NCBI GenBank assembly: GCA_030531215.1
Contig: JAUNNY010000001.1
Span: forward strand, 62,001-126,000
Length of the DNA stretch: 64,000 bases
Source of the DNA: Erysipelotrichaceae bacterium
GTDB taxonomy: Bacteria > Bacillota_I > Bacilli_A > Erysipelotrichales > Erysipelotrichaceae
Direction: 5' to 3'
Shown here: piece after piece, positions 34,922 to 43,041 of the stretch
Layout of the letters: each line of letters begins with the position of its first letter
Position numbering within the stretch: the first letter of the stretch is position 1
Program-made: the position numbers and the translations under genes
The notes under the pieces: model-generated
The model's input: only the letters and a program-made list of their open reading frames with translations
Database searches by the model: none
Told to the model about the DNA's origin: nothing

Positions 34922-35301
34922 TATTCTATCTTATTCAATGGACATGGGGTTTGCCTCAAAATCTTATTGGATTATTAGTATATATTAAGTATCGAAATTG
35001 TGGACATTACAAATATGAATGTTCATTAGCCACTTTCTGGAAAAAAAGAGGTGGTATATCTCTTGGTGCATTTATTTTTGTAAGAGATGAGAGATTGTTA
35101 AGCCATGAATATGGTCATAGTATTCAATCGCTTATTCTTGGGCCATTTTATTTGTTACTAGTAGGGATTCCATCATATATATGGTGTAATCATCCATACT
35201 TTAGAAAAATGCGCCATAGAAAGCATATTCCTTATGAAAGTTTATATTGTGAAAAATGGGCAACTAATATAGGAAAGAAATTTAGTTTACAGGAGAAATA
35301 A
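34909..35301 (+). CDS. Small protein with HEYGH zinc-protease-like motif
   Basis: I do not recognise a named family. The 130 residues begin with a hydrophobic segment (about 3-26). SLGAFIFVRDERLLSHEYGHSI then includes HEYGH (an HExxH zinc motif), followed by a second hydrophobic stretch (LILGPFYLLLVGIPSYIW) and a basic C-terminus. Similar 'HEYGHTIQS' stretches occur in putative zinc peptidases and in domains attached to larger bacterial proteins. It overlaps coaD by 13 bases and touches the next gene, so it is co-transcribed. The substrate is unknown; a small membrane-bound peptidase is inferred. Confidence 0.7.
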   Translation: MYEVIFYLIQWTWGLPQNLIGLLVYIKYRNCGHYKYECSLATFWKKRGGISLGAFIFVRDERLLSHEYGHSIQSLILGPFYLLLVGIPSYIWCNHPYFRKMRHRKHIPYESLYCEKWATNIGKKFSLQEK

Positions 35302-35648
35302 TGACAATTACTACTTATCCAGTTATATTTGTAAAAGATCCTAAAAAAATCATAGAATTTTATGAAAAGTTTTTTGGCTATCAAGTTATTCATATCAATC
35401 AAGACATTTTAAATGATGATGTTGAATTTGTTCTTGAAGCCAATGATGATAGATTATCTATCATTCAATCAAATACTCATAAAGAATGTACAGGCATCAA
35501 AGTGATGACAGACAATCTTATTGATTGCTTGAAACATTATCAAGATCAGGGATATGAAATAATTGATGGTGGAAATAACGAAACATCAAAGGCTATATAT
35601 CTTAAATTAGTAGATTCGTATATCGTGTTATCTAATCACATCAAGTAA
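35301..35648 (+). CDS. VOC (glyoxalase/bleomycin resistance) family protein
   Basis: A 115-residue protein with the vicinal-oxygen-chelate start ITTYPVIFVKDPKKIIEFYEKFFGY and an alternating beta-alpha-beta pattern ending in a short hydrophobic strand. The length suits one beta-alpha-beta-beta-beta pair, so it would act as a dimer. Typical metal-binding His/Glu positions are not clear by eye, so lyase, dioxygenase and binding roles all remain open. CAGGAG precedes the ATG. It is the last gene before a terminator. Confidence 0.75.
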   Translation: MTITTYPVIFVKDPKKIIEFYEKFFGYQVIHINQDILNDDVEFVLEANDDRLSIIQSNTHKECTGIKVMTDNLIDCLKHYQDQGYEIIDGGNNETSKAIYLKLVDSYIVLSNHIK

Positions 35649-35667
35649 GAGACTTTGTCTCTTTTTT
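35647..35667 (+). terminator. Terminator closing the ftsW-coaD unit
   Basis: AAGAGAC (35647-35653) pairs with GTCTCTT (35657-35663) around TTT, followed by more T. Confidence 0.8.
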
Positions 35668-35683
35668 GTTATGTAGGGAGTAG

Positions 35684-35738
35684 TTGACTTTTCCTATCGT
35701 TCGGTAGTAAAATTATTAAGTAGTATTTATAAAACTAC
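35684..35738 (+). promoter_or_regulatory. tetR promoter with candidate operator
   Basis: TTGACT (35684-35689), 18-bp spacer, TAAAAT (35708-35713). The spacer holds a near-palindrome CTATCG-TT-CGGTAG (35694-35707), placed to block RNA polymerase. A second inverted repeat, GTAGT/ACTAC, spans 35720-35738. Either could be the regulator's own operator. Confidence 0.65.
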
Positions 35739-35748
35739 AAAATTAATT

Positions 35749-36342
35749 ATGAAAAAAAATAACACAAAACAAGAGATATTATCAGTTGCGTTAGATTTAT
35801 TCTCTTCTAGAGGATATGAAGCAACTAGTATGTCACAAATCGCTGAAGCAGTAAATATCAAAAAAGCATCTTTATATGCTCACTACGAAAGTAAACAAGC
35901 AATATTAGATGCATTGATAGAAACAATTACAAAACAATATGATAATAAATCATTATTTTCGAATAATGATTTTTCTAAGTTGGATTCAGCCGCTGAATTT
36001 TCTGAGTTGGTATTTAAACAAATTGATTACATTATAAATAATCCTCAAGTTAGAAAAATAAGAAAACTATTTATGATTGAACAATTTAGAAATAGTGAAC
36101 TTGCTTCGTTATGCAACAAATACACATATGAAAATGTACTTAATTATGGAATAGAATTATGTGAGCACTTAATTAAGAATGGTGTCTTTGTTAATGAAGA
36201 TTCAACAATAATGTCTTCAGAATTAATGTTTCCTATTTCGATGTGGATATTCTCGTGTGATAGACAACCACAAAGACAAGAGGAAGTTATGAAATTAGTT
36301 GATAAACATATCAAACAGTTCTATAAGATGTATAAGAAATAA
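35749..36342 (+). CDS. TetR-family transcriptional regulator
   Basis: A 197-residue dimeric repressor type. The N-terminal helix-turn-helix is intact (ILSVALDLFSSRGYEATSMSQIAEAVNIKKASLYAHY, about 10-47). The C-terminal ligand domain is all-helical and not conserved, so the inducer cannot be predicted. It heads an apparent operon of two tiny membrane proteins, an acetyltransferase and an ABC transporter, and a palindrome sits in its promoter. It therefore probably represses itself and the exporter. No Shine-Dalgarno is visible before the ATG. Confidence 0.9.
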   Translation: MKKNNTKQEILSVALDLFSSRGYEATSMSQIAEAVNIKKASLYAHYESKQAILDALIETITKQYDNKSLFSNNDFSKLDSAAEFSELVFKQIDYIINNPQVRKIRKLFMIEQFRNSELASLCNKYTYENVLNYGIELCEHLIKNGVFVNEDSTIMSSELMFPISMWIFSCDRQPQRQEEVMKLVDKHIKQFYKMYKK

Positions 36343-36356
36343 AGGAGATTATTTTA

Positions 36357-36527
36357 ATGAAAACAGTATCGGCAAAAGTGTATTATTTATTAGCTATTGG
36401 TAGTTTTGCTTTTGCGGTTCTATTTATGTTCTTTACAGAAAATAAAGTGTATGCAATTATGTGGCTTGCTATTGGTGTTGCTAATATGTGCATTGGTGTT
36501 AATAAGTCTAAGGATAAGAATAAATGA
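36357..36527 (+). CDS. 56-residue two-helix membrane protein
   Basis: A short gene 14 bases after tetR, preceded by AAAGGAG at good spacing. It begins MKTVSAKVYYLLAIGSFAFA and continues with hydrophobic segments at about 9-26 and 31-47, separated by a short FTENK loop, ending in a lysine-rich tail. I do not recognise the family. A strong ribosome-binding site, a membrane profile and tight packing in the operon argue it is real. It may be an accessory subunit of the ABC transporter. Confidence 0.7.
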   Translation: MKTVSAKVYYLLAIGSFAFAVLFMFFTENKVYAIMWLAIGVANMCIGVNKSKDKNK

Positions 36528-36619
36528 AAAATAATATTGAATATATTGAAATATTAGTAGCTGTCGTTTTTATTGGAATAGTATTTTCAATTCTTTTTAA
36601 TACAAGAAAGGATAAATAA
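36524..36619 (+). CDS. 31-residue single-helix membrane peptide
   Basis: Starts in the ATGA overlap with the preceding gene and stops in the base where the acetyltransferase ATG begins. AAGGAT lies eight bases upstream. The peptide starts MKNNIEYIEI, has one membrane helix (about 9-25, rich in V, I, F) and a basic end NTRKDK. Exact nesting between two genes with its own ribosome-binding site supports coding. No homologue is recognised. Confidence 0.6.
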   Translation: MKNNIEYIEILVAVVFIGIVFSILFNTRKDK

Positions 36620-37149
36620 TGAAACTACTAAAATTAAGCAAGGAATATAAAAAACAGTTTGAAGATATGATGGAAGAATGGGTTTCATACAATAACGAAC
36701 ATCCAGAAGTTGATAAATCACCATTTGCGGTATTCAAAAATGATTATCGTGATTTTGATAATTATCTTAACAATTTAGAAATAAGCAATCCAAAGGGTAA
36801 CCTAGTTCCTGATTCAACTTATTTCCTATATGATGAAGATAATAATACAATGATTGGAGCTGTAAATATTAGACATTACTTAAATGATGGTCTTCTTAAA
36901 TACGGTGGCCATATTGGTGATGGCATAAGGCCAAGCCAAAGAAGAAAAGGATATGCGACAGTAATGATTAAACTTGCATTACAGGAATGCAAGAAATTAG
37001 GCATTAAGAAAGTATTGATGACATGTAATAAAACCAATATTGGTTCTGCCAAATCTATCATCAACAACAAAGGGATATTAGAAAACGAAGTGATAGATGA
37101 ACATGGTGAGATATTACAAAGATATTGGATTGATATAAGCAATGCATAA
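36619..37149 (+). CDS. GNAT-family N-acetyltransferase
   Basis: A 176-residue acetyl-CoA-dependent acetyltransferase. The acetyl-CoA-binding motif reads GIRPSQRRKGYATVMIKLAL (R/Q-x-x-G-x-A variant, about 107-126), followed by the beta-strand LMTCNKTNIGSAKSI typical of the fold. The N-terminal half (WVSYNNEHPEVDKSPFA) resembles the GNAT subgroup often annotated as predicted acetyltransferases without known substrate. AAAGG precedes the start. Its position in a TetR-ABC operon suggests modification of a toxic compound, but this is inference. Confidence 0.88.
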   Translation: MKLLKLSKEYKKQFEDMMEEWVSYNNEHPEVDKSPFAVFKNDYRDFDNYLNNLEISNPKGNLVPDSTYFLYDEDNNTMIGAVNIRHYLNDGLLKYGGHIGDGIRPSQRRKGYATVMIKLALQECKKLGIKKVLMTCNKTNIGSAKSIINNKGILENEVIDEHGEILQRYWIDISNA

Positions 37150-37172
37150 ACAAAGGAAAGAAGGTATACAAA

Positions 37173-37877
37173 ATGCTTAGAATAGAAAAGTTAACAAAAA
37201 AATATGGAGACATTAAAGCAGTAGACAATTTAAATTTGCACATTCAAAAGGGCGAAATATATGGCTTTATAGGTCATAATGGTGCTGGTAAAACTACAAC
37301 ATTAAAAAGTGTTGTAGGCATTTTAAATTTTGATGAAGGTGAAATTTATATTGATGGAGTTTCAATCAAAGAAGATCCGATGGCATGTAAGAAGAAGATA
37401 GCTTATATTCCTGATAATCCAGATTTATATGAATTTATGACAGGCCTTCAATATTTGAACTTTGTTGCTGATGTTTTTGAAGTTGACACCGAAGAAAGAA
37501 AAACTAAGATTGATAAATATGCAGAAATATTCGAAATAAAGGATGCTTTGAGTCAGCCTGTTACTACTTATTCGCATGGTATGAAACAAAAACTCGCTAT
37601 TATTTCTGCATGGATTCATAGTCCACAACTAATTATTATGGATGAACCATTTGTAGGCTTAGATCCTAAAGCTGCTCATATATTAAAAGAAATGATGAGA
37701 GAAATGTGTGATGAAGGTGGAGCCATTTTCTTTTCAACACATGTATTAGAAGTTGCCGAAAAATTATGTGACAAAGTTGCCATCATCAAGAATGGCGTCT
37801 TAATTAAATCTGGAACAATGGACGAAGTTAAGGGTGATGATTCACTTGAAGAAGTATTCTTAGAATTGGAGCAATAA
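37173..37877 (+). CDS. ABC transporter ATP-binding protein
   Basis: A 234-residue ATPase that would drive the adjacent permease. It shows Walker A GHNGAGKTTT (about 34-43), a Q-loop region, signature YSHGMKQKL (a common variant of LSGGQ in export systems), Walker B LIIMDEPFVGLDP and the H-loop STHVLE. The sequence is most like ABC-2 type exporters of the YxlF/NatA kind. It starts 23 bases after the acetyltransferase and ends two bases before the permease. Confidence 0.93.
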   Translation: MLRIEKLTKKYGDIKAVDNLNLHIQKGEIYGFIGHNGAGKTTTLKSVVGILNFDEGEIYIDGVSIKEDPMACKKKIAYIPDNPDLYEFMTGLQYLNFVADVFEVDTEERKTKIDKYAEIFEIKDALSQPVTTYSHGMKQKLAIISAWIHSPQLIIMDEPFVGLDPKAAHILKEMMREMCDEGGAIFFSTHVLEVAEKLCDKVAIIKNGVLIKSGTMDEVKGDDSLEEVFLELEQ

Positions 37878-37879
37878 CA

Positions 37880-39481
37880 ATGTTAAAGTCGTTAATTAAA
37901 AAACAATACTATGAATGCTTTAGAGGATACTTTATCAATAATAAAACTGGCAAAGCTAAATCAAAAGCAAGCATAATAAGCACATTTGTGTTTTTTGCGT
38001 TTGCTATGCTTATTTTGTCTTTTTGTTTTTATGGTTTAGCTTACAATAGTTCACCATTTCTTTCAACGGAATATAAATGGTTATATTATTCACTTTTTGG
38101 AATGACGGCAATTGGTTTAGGAATTTTTGCTAGCGTATTTAGTACATCTAAATCTTTATATAACGCAAAAGATAATGATTTGTTGTTATCGATGCCAATT
38201 AAAGAAAAAGATATCTTACTCAGTCGTATATCTTTAGTCTATGGTTTAAGTTTGCTTTATACTTCAGTAGCTTGGATTCCGATTTGTATTCTTCCATTTG
38301 TTGAAGTGGGTTTTGATCTAGTTGTATGTCTATTAGATATCATATTGTTATTTGTTATTGCATTATTCACTAGCGTATTATCTTGTGCAGTTGGTTATGT
38401 TGTTGCTGCAATATCTAGAAAAGTAAAAAATAGAAGTTTAGTTACAACATTACTTTCATTAATATTCTTAGGTGCTTACTATTTTGTTTGTTTTAAGTTT
38501 TCTTCAATAGCTGAAAATATTGTACTAAATGGTGAAGCTATCGCGGATAAGATATCTACTTGGGGCTATCTTTTCTATCAACTAGGGTTAGGCGCATCAG
38601 GCAATATTTTGTCATTTATTATTTTTACAGTAATATGTATAGCTTTAGCTTATGTCTGCTATATAATCCTAGTAAAATCATTCACAAGAATTGCTACTCA
38701 TTCTGGTGTAGAGACTTCTACAAATAAAAAAATAGTATATAAACAAAGAAAAAAATTATCTTTAGCTCTTTTAGGCAAAGAATTCCGTCGCTTTGTTTCT
38801 ACGCCAATCTATTTATTAAATTGTGGATTGGGAATTGTTTTTGTTATTGCAGCTGGAGTTTACTTATTTATTAAGGCTAGTACAATTAATCCTATTATTG
38901 AAGCATTTTCTTCAGAGTTTCCAATTGTCAAGGAACTAATACCATTGGTTGTTATAGTGATAATTTGTTTGATAATAGTTATTAATGCGATAGCTGTTCC
39001 TTCTATTGCTTTAGAAGGAAAGAACTTGTGGATTCTTAAATCTTTACCTATAAAGACTATTGAAATTTTAAATGCTAAAAGACTAGTACAAGTATTATTT
39101 AATGCAATTCCTTCTGTAATAGTTGCTTTTATAATTTGCTATGCACTAAATGTCGAAATATCAAATTCGATTATGACTGTTTTAAATATTTTCTTATATA
39201 TTGAAATATCAGCTTCTATAGCTTTGTTGGTAGGGATGATCAATCCAAACTTTACATGGACGAATGAGGCTCAACCAATTAAACAAAATTTATATTTGCT
39301 GTTAGATTGGGCGATTTGTTTAGTATTATTAGCATTATTAGTAGGTTCATATTATTTCTTCTATGATAAAATTCAAGTCTTTGATTACTTAGAGTATATG
39401 ATAATTGCTCAATGTTTGATATTCTCTTTATTGAGAAGATTGCTAGATACTTGGGCAGTGAAAAAATTCAACGAACTATAA
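37880..39481 (+). CDS. ABC-2 type transporter permease
   Basis: A 533-residue membrane protein with about twelve hydrophobic segments in two halves separated by a basic cytoplasmic loop (about 265-290; THSGVETSTNKKIVYKQRKK). The N-terminal YYECFRGYFINNKTGKAKSK is cytoplasmic. The length and two-half layout resemble fused ABC-2 permeases in gut Bacillota that export peptides or lipids. With one ATPase gene, an ATPase dimer on this permease is expected. The substrate is unknown. Confidence 0.85.
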   Translation: MLKSLIKKQYYECFRGYFINNKTGKAKSKASIISTFVFFAFAMLILSFCFYGLAYNSSPFLSTEYKWLYYSLFGMTAIGLGIFASVFSTSKSLYNAKDNDLLLSMPIKEKDILLSRISLVYGLSLLYTSVAWIPICILPFVEVGFDLVVCLLDIILLFVIALFTSVLSCAVGYVVAAISRKVKNRSLVTTLLSLIFLGAYYFVCFKFSSIAENIVLNGEAIADKISTWGYLFYQLGLGASGNILSFIIFTVICIALAYVCYIILVKSFTRIATHSGVETSTNKKIVYKQRKKLSLALLGKEFRRFVSTPIYLLNCGLGIVFVIAAGVYLFIKASTINPIIEAFSSEFPIVKELIPLVVIVIICLIIVINAIAVPSIALEGKNLWILKSLPIKTIEILNAKRLVQVLFNAIPSVIVAFIICYALNVEISNSIMTVLNIFLYIEISASIALLVGMINPNFTWTNEAQPIKQNLYLLLDWAICLVLLALLVGSYYFFYDKIQVFDYLEYMIIAQCLIFSLLRRLLDTWAVKKFNEL

Positions 39482-39505
39482 TTAAACTATTGTATATATG
39501 CTTAT

Positions 39506-39535
39506 AAAATACGTTTCATAAAGAAACGTATTTTT
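39506..39535 (+). terminator. Terminator after the ABC operon
   Basis: AAAATACGTTTC (39506-39517) pairs with GAAACGTATTTT (39523-39534) around ATAAA; 12 bp and a T run. Confidence 0.9.
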
Positions 39536-39548
39536 AAAGGCATCAAAG

Positions 39549-39577
39549 TAGAAACGGGGTGGGCAAAATGATAAAAT
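39549..39577 (+). promoter_or_regulatory. Promoter of the large secreted protein gene
   Basis: TAGAAA (39549-39554), 17-bp spacer, extended -10 TGaTAAAAT (TAAAAT at 39572-39577). The transcript should begin near 39584, a short distance before the ATG at 39598. Confidence 0.6.
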
Positions 39578-39597
39578 ATAAAGGTGAGGTGCATGTT

Positions 39598-42500
39598 ATG
39601 AAATTAATTAGAAAAACACTTATTTCTTTATTAACTGTATTCATGTTATTTACATGCGTTGGATACGGTAATTTAGGAATTGCAGAAGAAAACGATGAAA
39701 CACTTACTAGTGAAGAAAACAATGACAATATCAATTATGAAGATGAAGGTGATAATGTTATTGAAACAATTAATGAAAATATAGAAGACGAAGAAATCTT
39801 CGTTGTTGAAGAAAACGAAGAAGACATAGACAAAGAAATAGAGATAGCTTTAAATGGAGCTAATGTTGGAGCACCATTTCCTATTCCAAAAGAATATGTT
39901 GAAAAAGTAACCAATATTTCTAACACTTTTATTAGTGCATTTGGCAAAAAGGGAACAGAATATTTTACTAAAATGACCTCAGGTATTTCTGGTATCTTTT
40001 CACTTTCAATGGATATTCTTCAAAAGGTTGGTGCTTTTGGCATGACCCAAGAAGAAAAAGATCGTGAAGCATTAAATAATAGATTGAATGCCATCGATTC
40101 TAAATTAGATCAAATTGATGGCAAAGTTGACTCTCTTCAAGAAACGCTAAATGAAGCAATCAAAGCTATTGATGAACAATTACAAACTATTTCAGTAAAA
40201 CTAGATAAAGAGAATATTACAGCTGTTGCGAATATTGCTGCTGATTTAAAGAATGAAATGAACAATTATGATGCAGCATTAACTTATCAAATTCATACAT
40301 GGTACAACAATGATAACATTGAAGATTATTTAACTACATCAAGATTATATGTTGTTAGCGTTCCAGCAACTCCTCAAAAAGATGCTAAAGATGTAAGAAT
40401 AAAAGTCCCAAAAGATGTAATGATTGATGAAATAGACAATTATACTATAGAACATTTAGATGATGGCGATGATGGTTGGGTTGTAGATAAGAAGGAAGAG
40501 ATAGTTGAAAAAATATTTGCCCAAATATTTGATAACATGCTTGATGATGAAGATGGTTCTGGAGATTTGAATGATTGGATTAAGGGATACGATCCAAGCT
40601 ATGTGGATTGGAGTTCATATAGCAAAAAAGATGAAATCAGAAAAGTGTTTGCAGATGCTGGTTTATTATCACTATGTATTAGAGCAGCTAAGAATATAGC
40701 TTCAGCAAGTACATCTGGTGCAACTACTTATGTATCAGGATTAATAAACGATTTCACAAAGTATTGTAATTATTTATCTGAAGCAGAAGGTAGATACACA
40801 TCTCCTTTACAAAGCCAATTCAATATTTATGCAGCTTTAAATGCATTCCAAGGCGATTTAAAGCTTCAACTTACTTATGATACAAAAGACGAAGATGGTA
40901 AGGATATCACAAAAACTATCGATACCAATTTAGCTGATTTGGCAATGAAAAATTATATCGCCGAGTTAGGTGATATCGGAACATTTGTTGGTATCATGGC
41001 TAAAGCAAGTGGAAACTATGGCGAAGATTCTGACATGGTTAAGTTAATATATATCCCATGGGCAGCAGCTGAAGATAGTCTTATAAAAGCTTACAATGAT
41101 TTCTATCATATGGATGGTGAAGATGATGGTGCAGTTCCAATTGATAATTATTGCTATATCACCAAATCAATTCTTGACTACAAGACTGGCACATTAAGCA
41201 GTGTTATTGATATGAAATTCTATGCTTGGGAAAATGGTTTTGGTACAGATATTAAGTCTTTCCGTGATACTTACATGAGAGAAGACTGGACATATAGTAT
41301 AGATAATTCATTAATGGTAAGTAACACTAACTTAAGTTTAATCAATGCTTATTATTCAAAGATTGGTGGTGGTGATAATTTCACTGACTATCTAAATAAT
41401 AGAAAAGTAAATATAGAAGAGGAAATTCCTACTACTATTGTTACAAGATTTATTGGTGGCAGAGATTTTTCTGGTGATGATAAAGTATCTATGTTCATTA
41501 AAAATTGCCACAACAATCCTGACAAGTTTAAAGGAAAAGATTATTTAAAAGGTGATGTAACTACCGTTACTTCTTCTAGCAGTCATTTCAAAATTAGAAG
41601 AAAAGCTGTTGCGGATGTTTATGATTTAAGCACTAATACTGCTACTAATTCAAAGCGTTTAGGTGCTGTAGCATCTTTCTATGAGAAATACACATTCAAA
41701 GATGATTTAGTATTATTCTGGGATGCTGAATATAATAACCCTCAAACCGTAGAGGAAAGAATAGCGTTAGCTAAAAAAGAAGAAGGTTTCTATTATAAAG
41801 ATCGTTGGGATAAAAGAGGTGATCCTGAAGAAAGATACACAAGTTCTGTAACTTATAACCGTACATTTGGTACTATCGTAAGTAGACCTCTAGGCTCTGA
41901 CGTAGATTATTACGATACCGTTACTACTGTAAATCCTTCTAATCAACTTAGATTTGATTTGTTCAATTTAGATAGCATTTCATCAGTACTAAGCAAAGAT
42001 GAAATCGAAGCTTTAAAAGTATATTCAAATAGAATTGATAAAGCCGAATCAAAATTAAATGAGATTGCAGTTAAGAATGGCATAGATTACGAAGTATATC
42101 TTGATGAAACAGCTACTGATAATTTGAATTTTAATACTTATGATGAAATATATAATTACCTAGTTAGTGATGGTTTTGTAAACTCTATCATAAGTGATAT
42201 GAAAACATATTCAGATATGTTGAAGACGTTTGTCAAAAATAATTCTGAATTGTATAGTCTTGATTATTCTGATGGAGAAATCACAGAGATTACTAAAAAA
42301 TCAATTGAAGTTTTATTAGATTGCGTTGTTTTAGATAAATATTCAACTTCAAATAGAAAAGACCTTAAGAACATTTATGATATGAGTACTGGCAAATTGT
42401 ACGTATGGAATGTAAATAAGAAAAAATATGTTGAATACAAAGCAAGTGATGATAAGATTATCAAAACTGATAAAATAACATCAGCAGAAATTGAAAGTGG

Positions 42501-42984
42501 ACAAAAAACACCAATTATGCTTGAAGGTGATTATCCAACTTCTAAGTCTGTCATATCTATGAGATATATTCCTAAGATGACTTTGTCATTTGAAATTAAA
42601 GACAATAATGGAAAGAAAAACTATGAAGTACATCCTGTATTTACTTTTGTACCTATCATAGTATGGAATGATAATTCTAATGCTGAAAGATCATTTGAAA
42701 TTCCTGAATCTGTATTATCAATAATTGATATTGAAAATAATAAGGGAATAAAGGTTGCTTTACCAGTTCTTCAAGCAAATGAAAAGGACAATAAAGCACA
42801 AGTTGTTCAATATGTTGATTTAGCTCAGGTTGATAATCATATCTTAGACGGAACGTATAAGATTAGTGGTTCTGGTTTAAATAAGTATGTTCTTCTAACG
42901 TTGAAAGAAAATGGTCCTGTATTTGTAATGAATACTTATCACAAGAGCAATCACGATTATTCAGCTCCAAGCACAGGCATTTAG
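39598..42984 (+). CDS. Large secreted coiled-coil protein ending in APSTGI
   Basis: I do not recognise this 1128-residue protein. It has a signal peptide (MKLIRKTLISLLTVFMLFTC) and an acidic linker of Glu/Asp/Asn repeats (about 30-85). A hydrophobic amphipathic stretch and a strong coiled coil follow (about 160-215; NRLNAIDSKLDQIDGKVDSL). A long mixed region with few cysteines comes next. The C-terminus ends exactly at SAPSTGI, like a sortase motif (xPxTG) without the usual hydrophobic helix and basic tail. The start at 39598 is chosen because the earlier in-frame ATGs fall in the promoter. It is probably a surface or released protein, perhaps an adhesin or toxin-like; I assign no function. 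Confidence 0.65.
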   Translation: MKLIRKTLISLLTVFMLFTCVGYGNLGIAEENDETLTSEENNDNINYEDEGDNVIETINENIEDEEIFVVEENEEDIDKEIEIALNGANVGAPFPIPKEYVEKVTNISNTFISAFGKKGTEYFTKMTSGISGIFSLSMDILQKVGAFGMTQEEKDREALNNRLNAIDSKLDQIDGKVDSLQETLNEAIKAIDEQLQTISVKLDKENITAVANIAADLKNEMNNYDAALTYQIHTWYNNDNIEDYLTTSRLYVVSVPATPQKDAKDVRIKVPKDVMIDEIDNYTIEHLDDGDDGWVVDKKEEIVEKIFAQIFDNMLDDEDGSGDLNDWIKGYDPSYVDWSSYSKKDEIRKVFADAGLLSLCIRAAKNIASASTSGATTYVSGLINDFTKYCNYLSEAEGRYTSPLQSQFNIYAALNAFQGDLKLQLTYDTKDEDGKDITKTIDTNLADLAMKNYIAELGDIGTFVGIMAKASGNYGEDSDMVKLIYIPWAAAEDSLIKAYNDFYHMDGEDDGAVPIDNYCYITKSILDYKTGTLSSVIDMKFYAWENGFGTDIKSFRDTYMREDWTYSIDNSLMVSNTNLSLINAYYSKIGGGDNFTDYLNNRKVNIEEEIPTTIVTRFIGGRDFSGDDKVSMFIKNCHNNPDKFKGKDYLKGDVTTVTSSSSHFKIRRKAVADVYDLSTNTATNSKRLGAVASFYEKYTFKDDLVLFWDAEYNNPQTVEERIALAKKEEGFYYKDRWDKRGDPEERYTSSVTYNRTFGTIVSRPLGSDVDYYDTVTTVNPSNQLRFDLFNLDSISSVLSKDEIEALKVYSNRIDKAESKLNEIAVKNGIDYEVYLDETATDNLNFNTYDEIYNYLVSDGFVNSIISDMKTYSDMLKTFVKNNSELYSLDYSDGEITEITKKSIEVLLDCVVLDKYSTSNRKDLKNIYDMSTGKLYVWNVNKKKYVEYKASDDKIIKTDKITSAEIESGQKTPIMLEGDYPTSKSVISMRYIPKMTLSFEIKDNNGKKNYEVHPVFTFVPIIVWNDNSNAERSFEIPESVLSIIDIENNKGIKVALPVLQANEKDNKAQVVQYVDLAQVDNHILDGTYKISGSGLNKYVLLTLKENGPVFVMNTYHKSNHDYSAPSTGI

Positions 42985-42996
42985 TTAAATATTGAT

Positions 42997-43026
42997 AAGA
43001 CTTTGGCATTTAGTCAAAGTCTTTTT
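42997..43026 (+). terminator. Terminator after the secreted protein gene
   Basis: AAGACTTTG (42997-43005) pairs with CAAAGTCTT (43015-43023) around a nine-base loop, followed by T. Confidence 0.8.
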
Positions 43027-43041
43027 GATTTGATTGAAAAA

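Noticed and set aside
36876..37243. Minus-strand ORFs across the acetyltransferase/ABC boundary
   Set aside because: They are shadows of well-supported GNAT and ABC genes on the plus strand.
43003..43041. Glycosidase-like gene starting at TTG 43003, or a fusion with the upstream secreted protein by read-through of TAG
   Set aside because: The region is a terminator hairpin, and the basic residues followed by a membrane helix from 43042 make a proper N-terminal anchor. Shared frame alone has a one in three chance.
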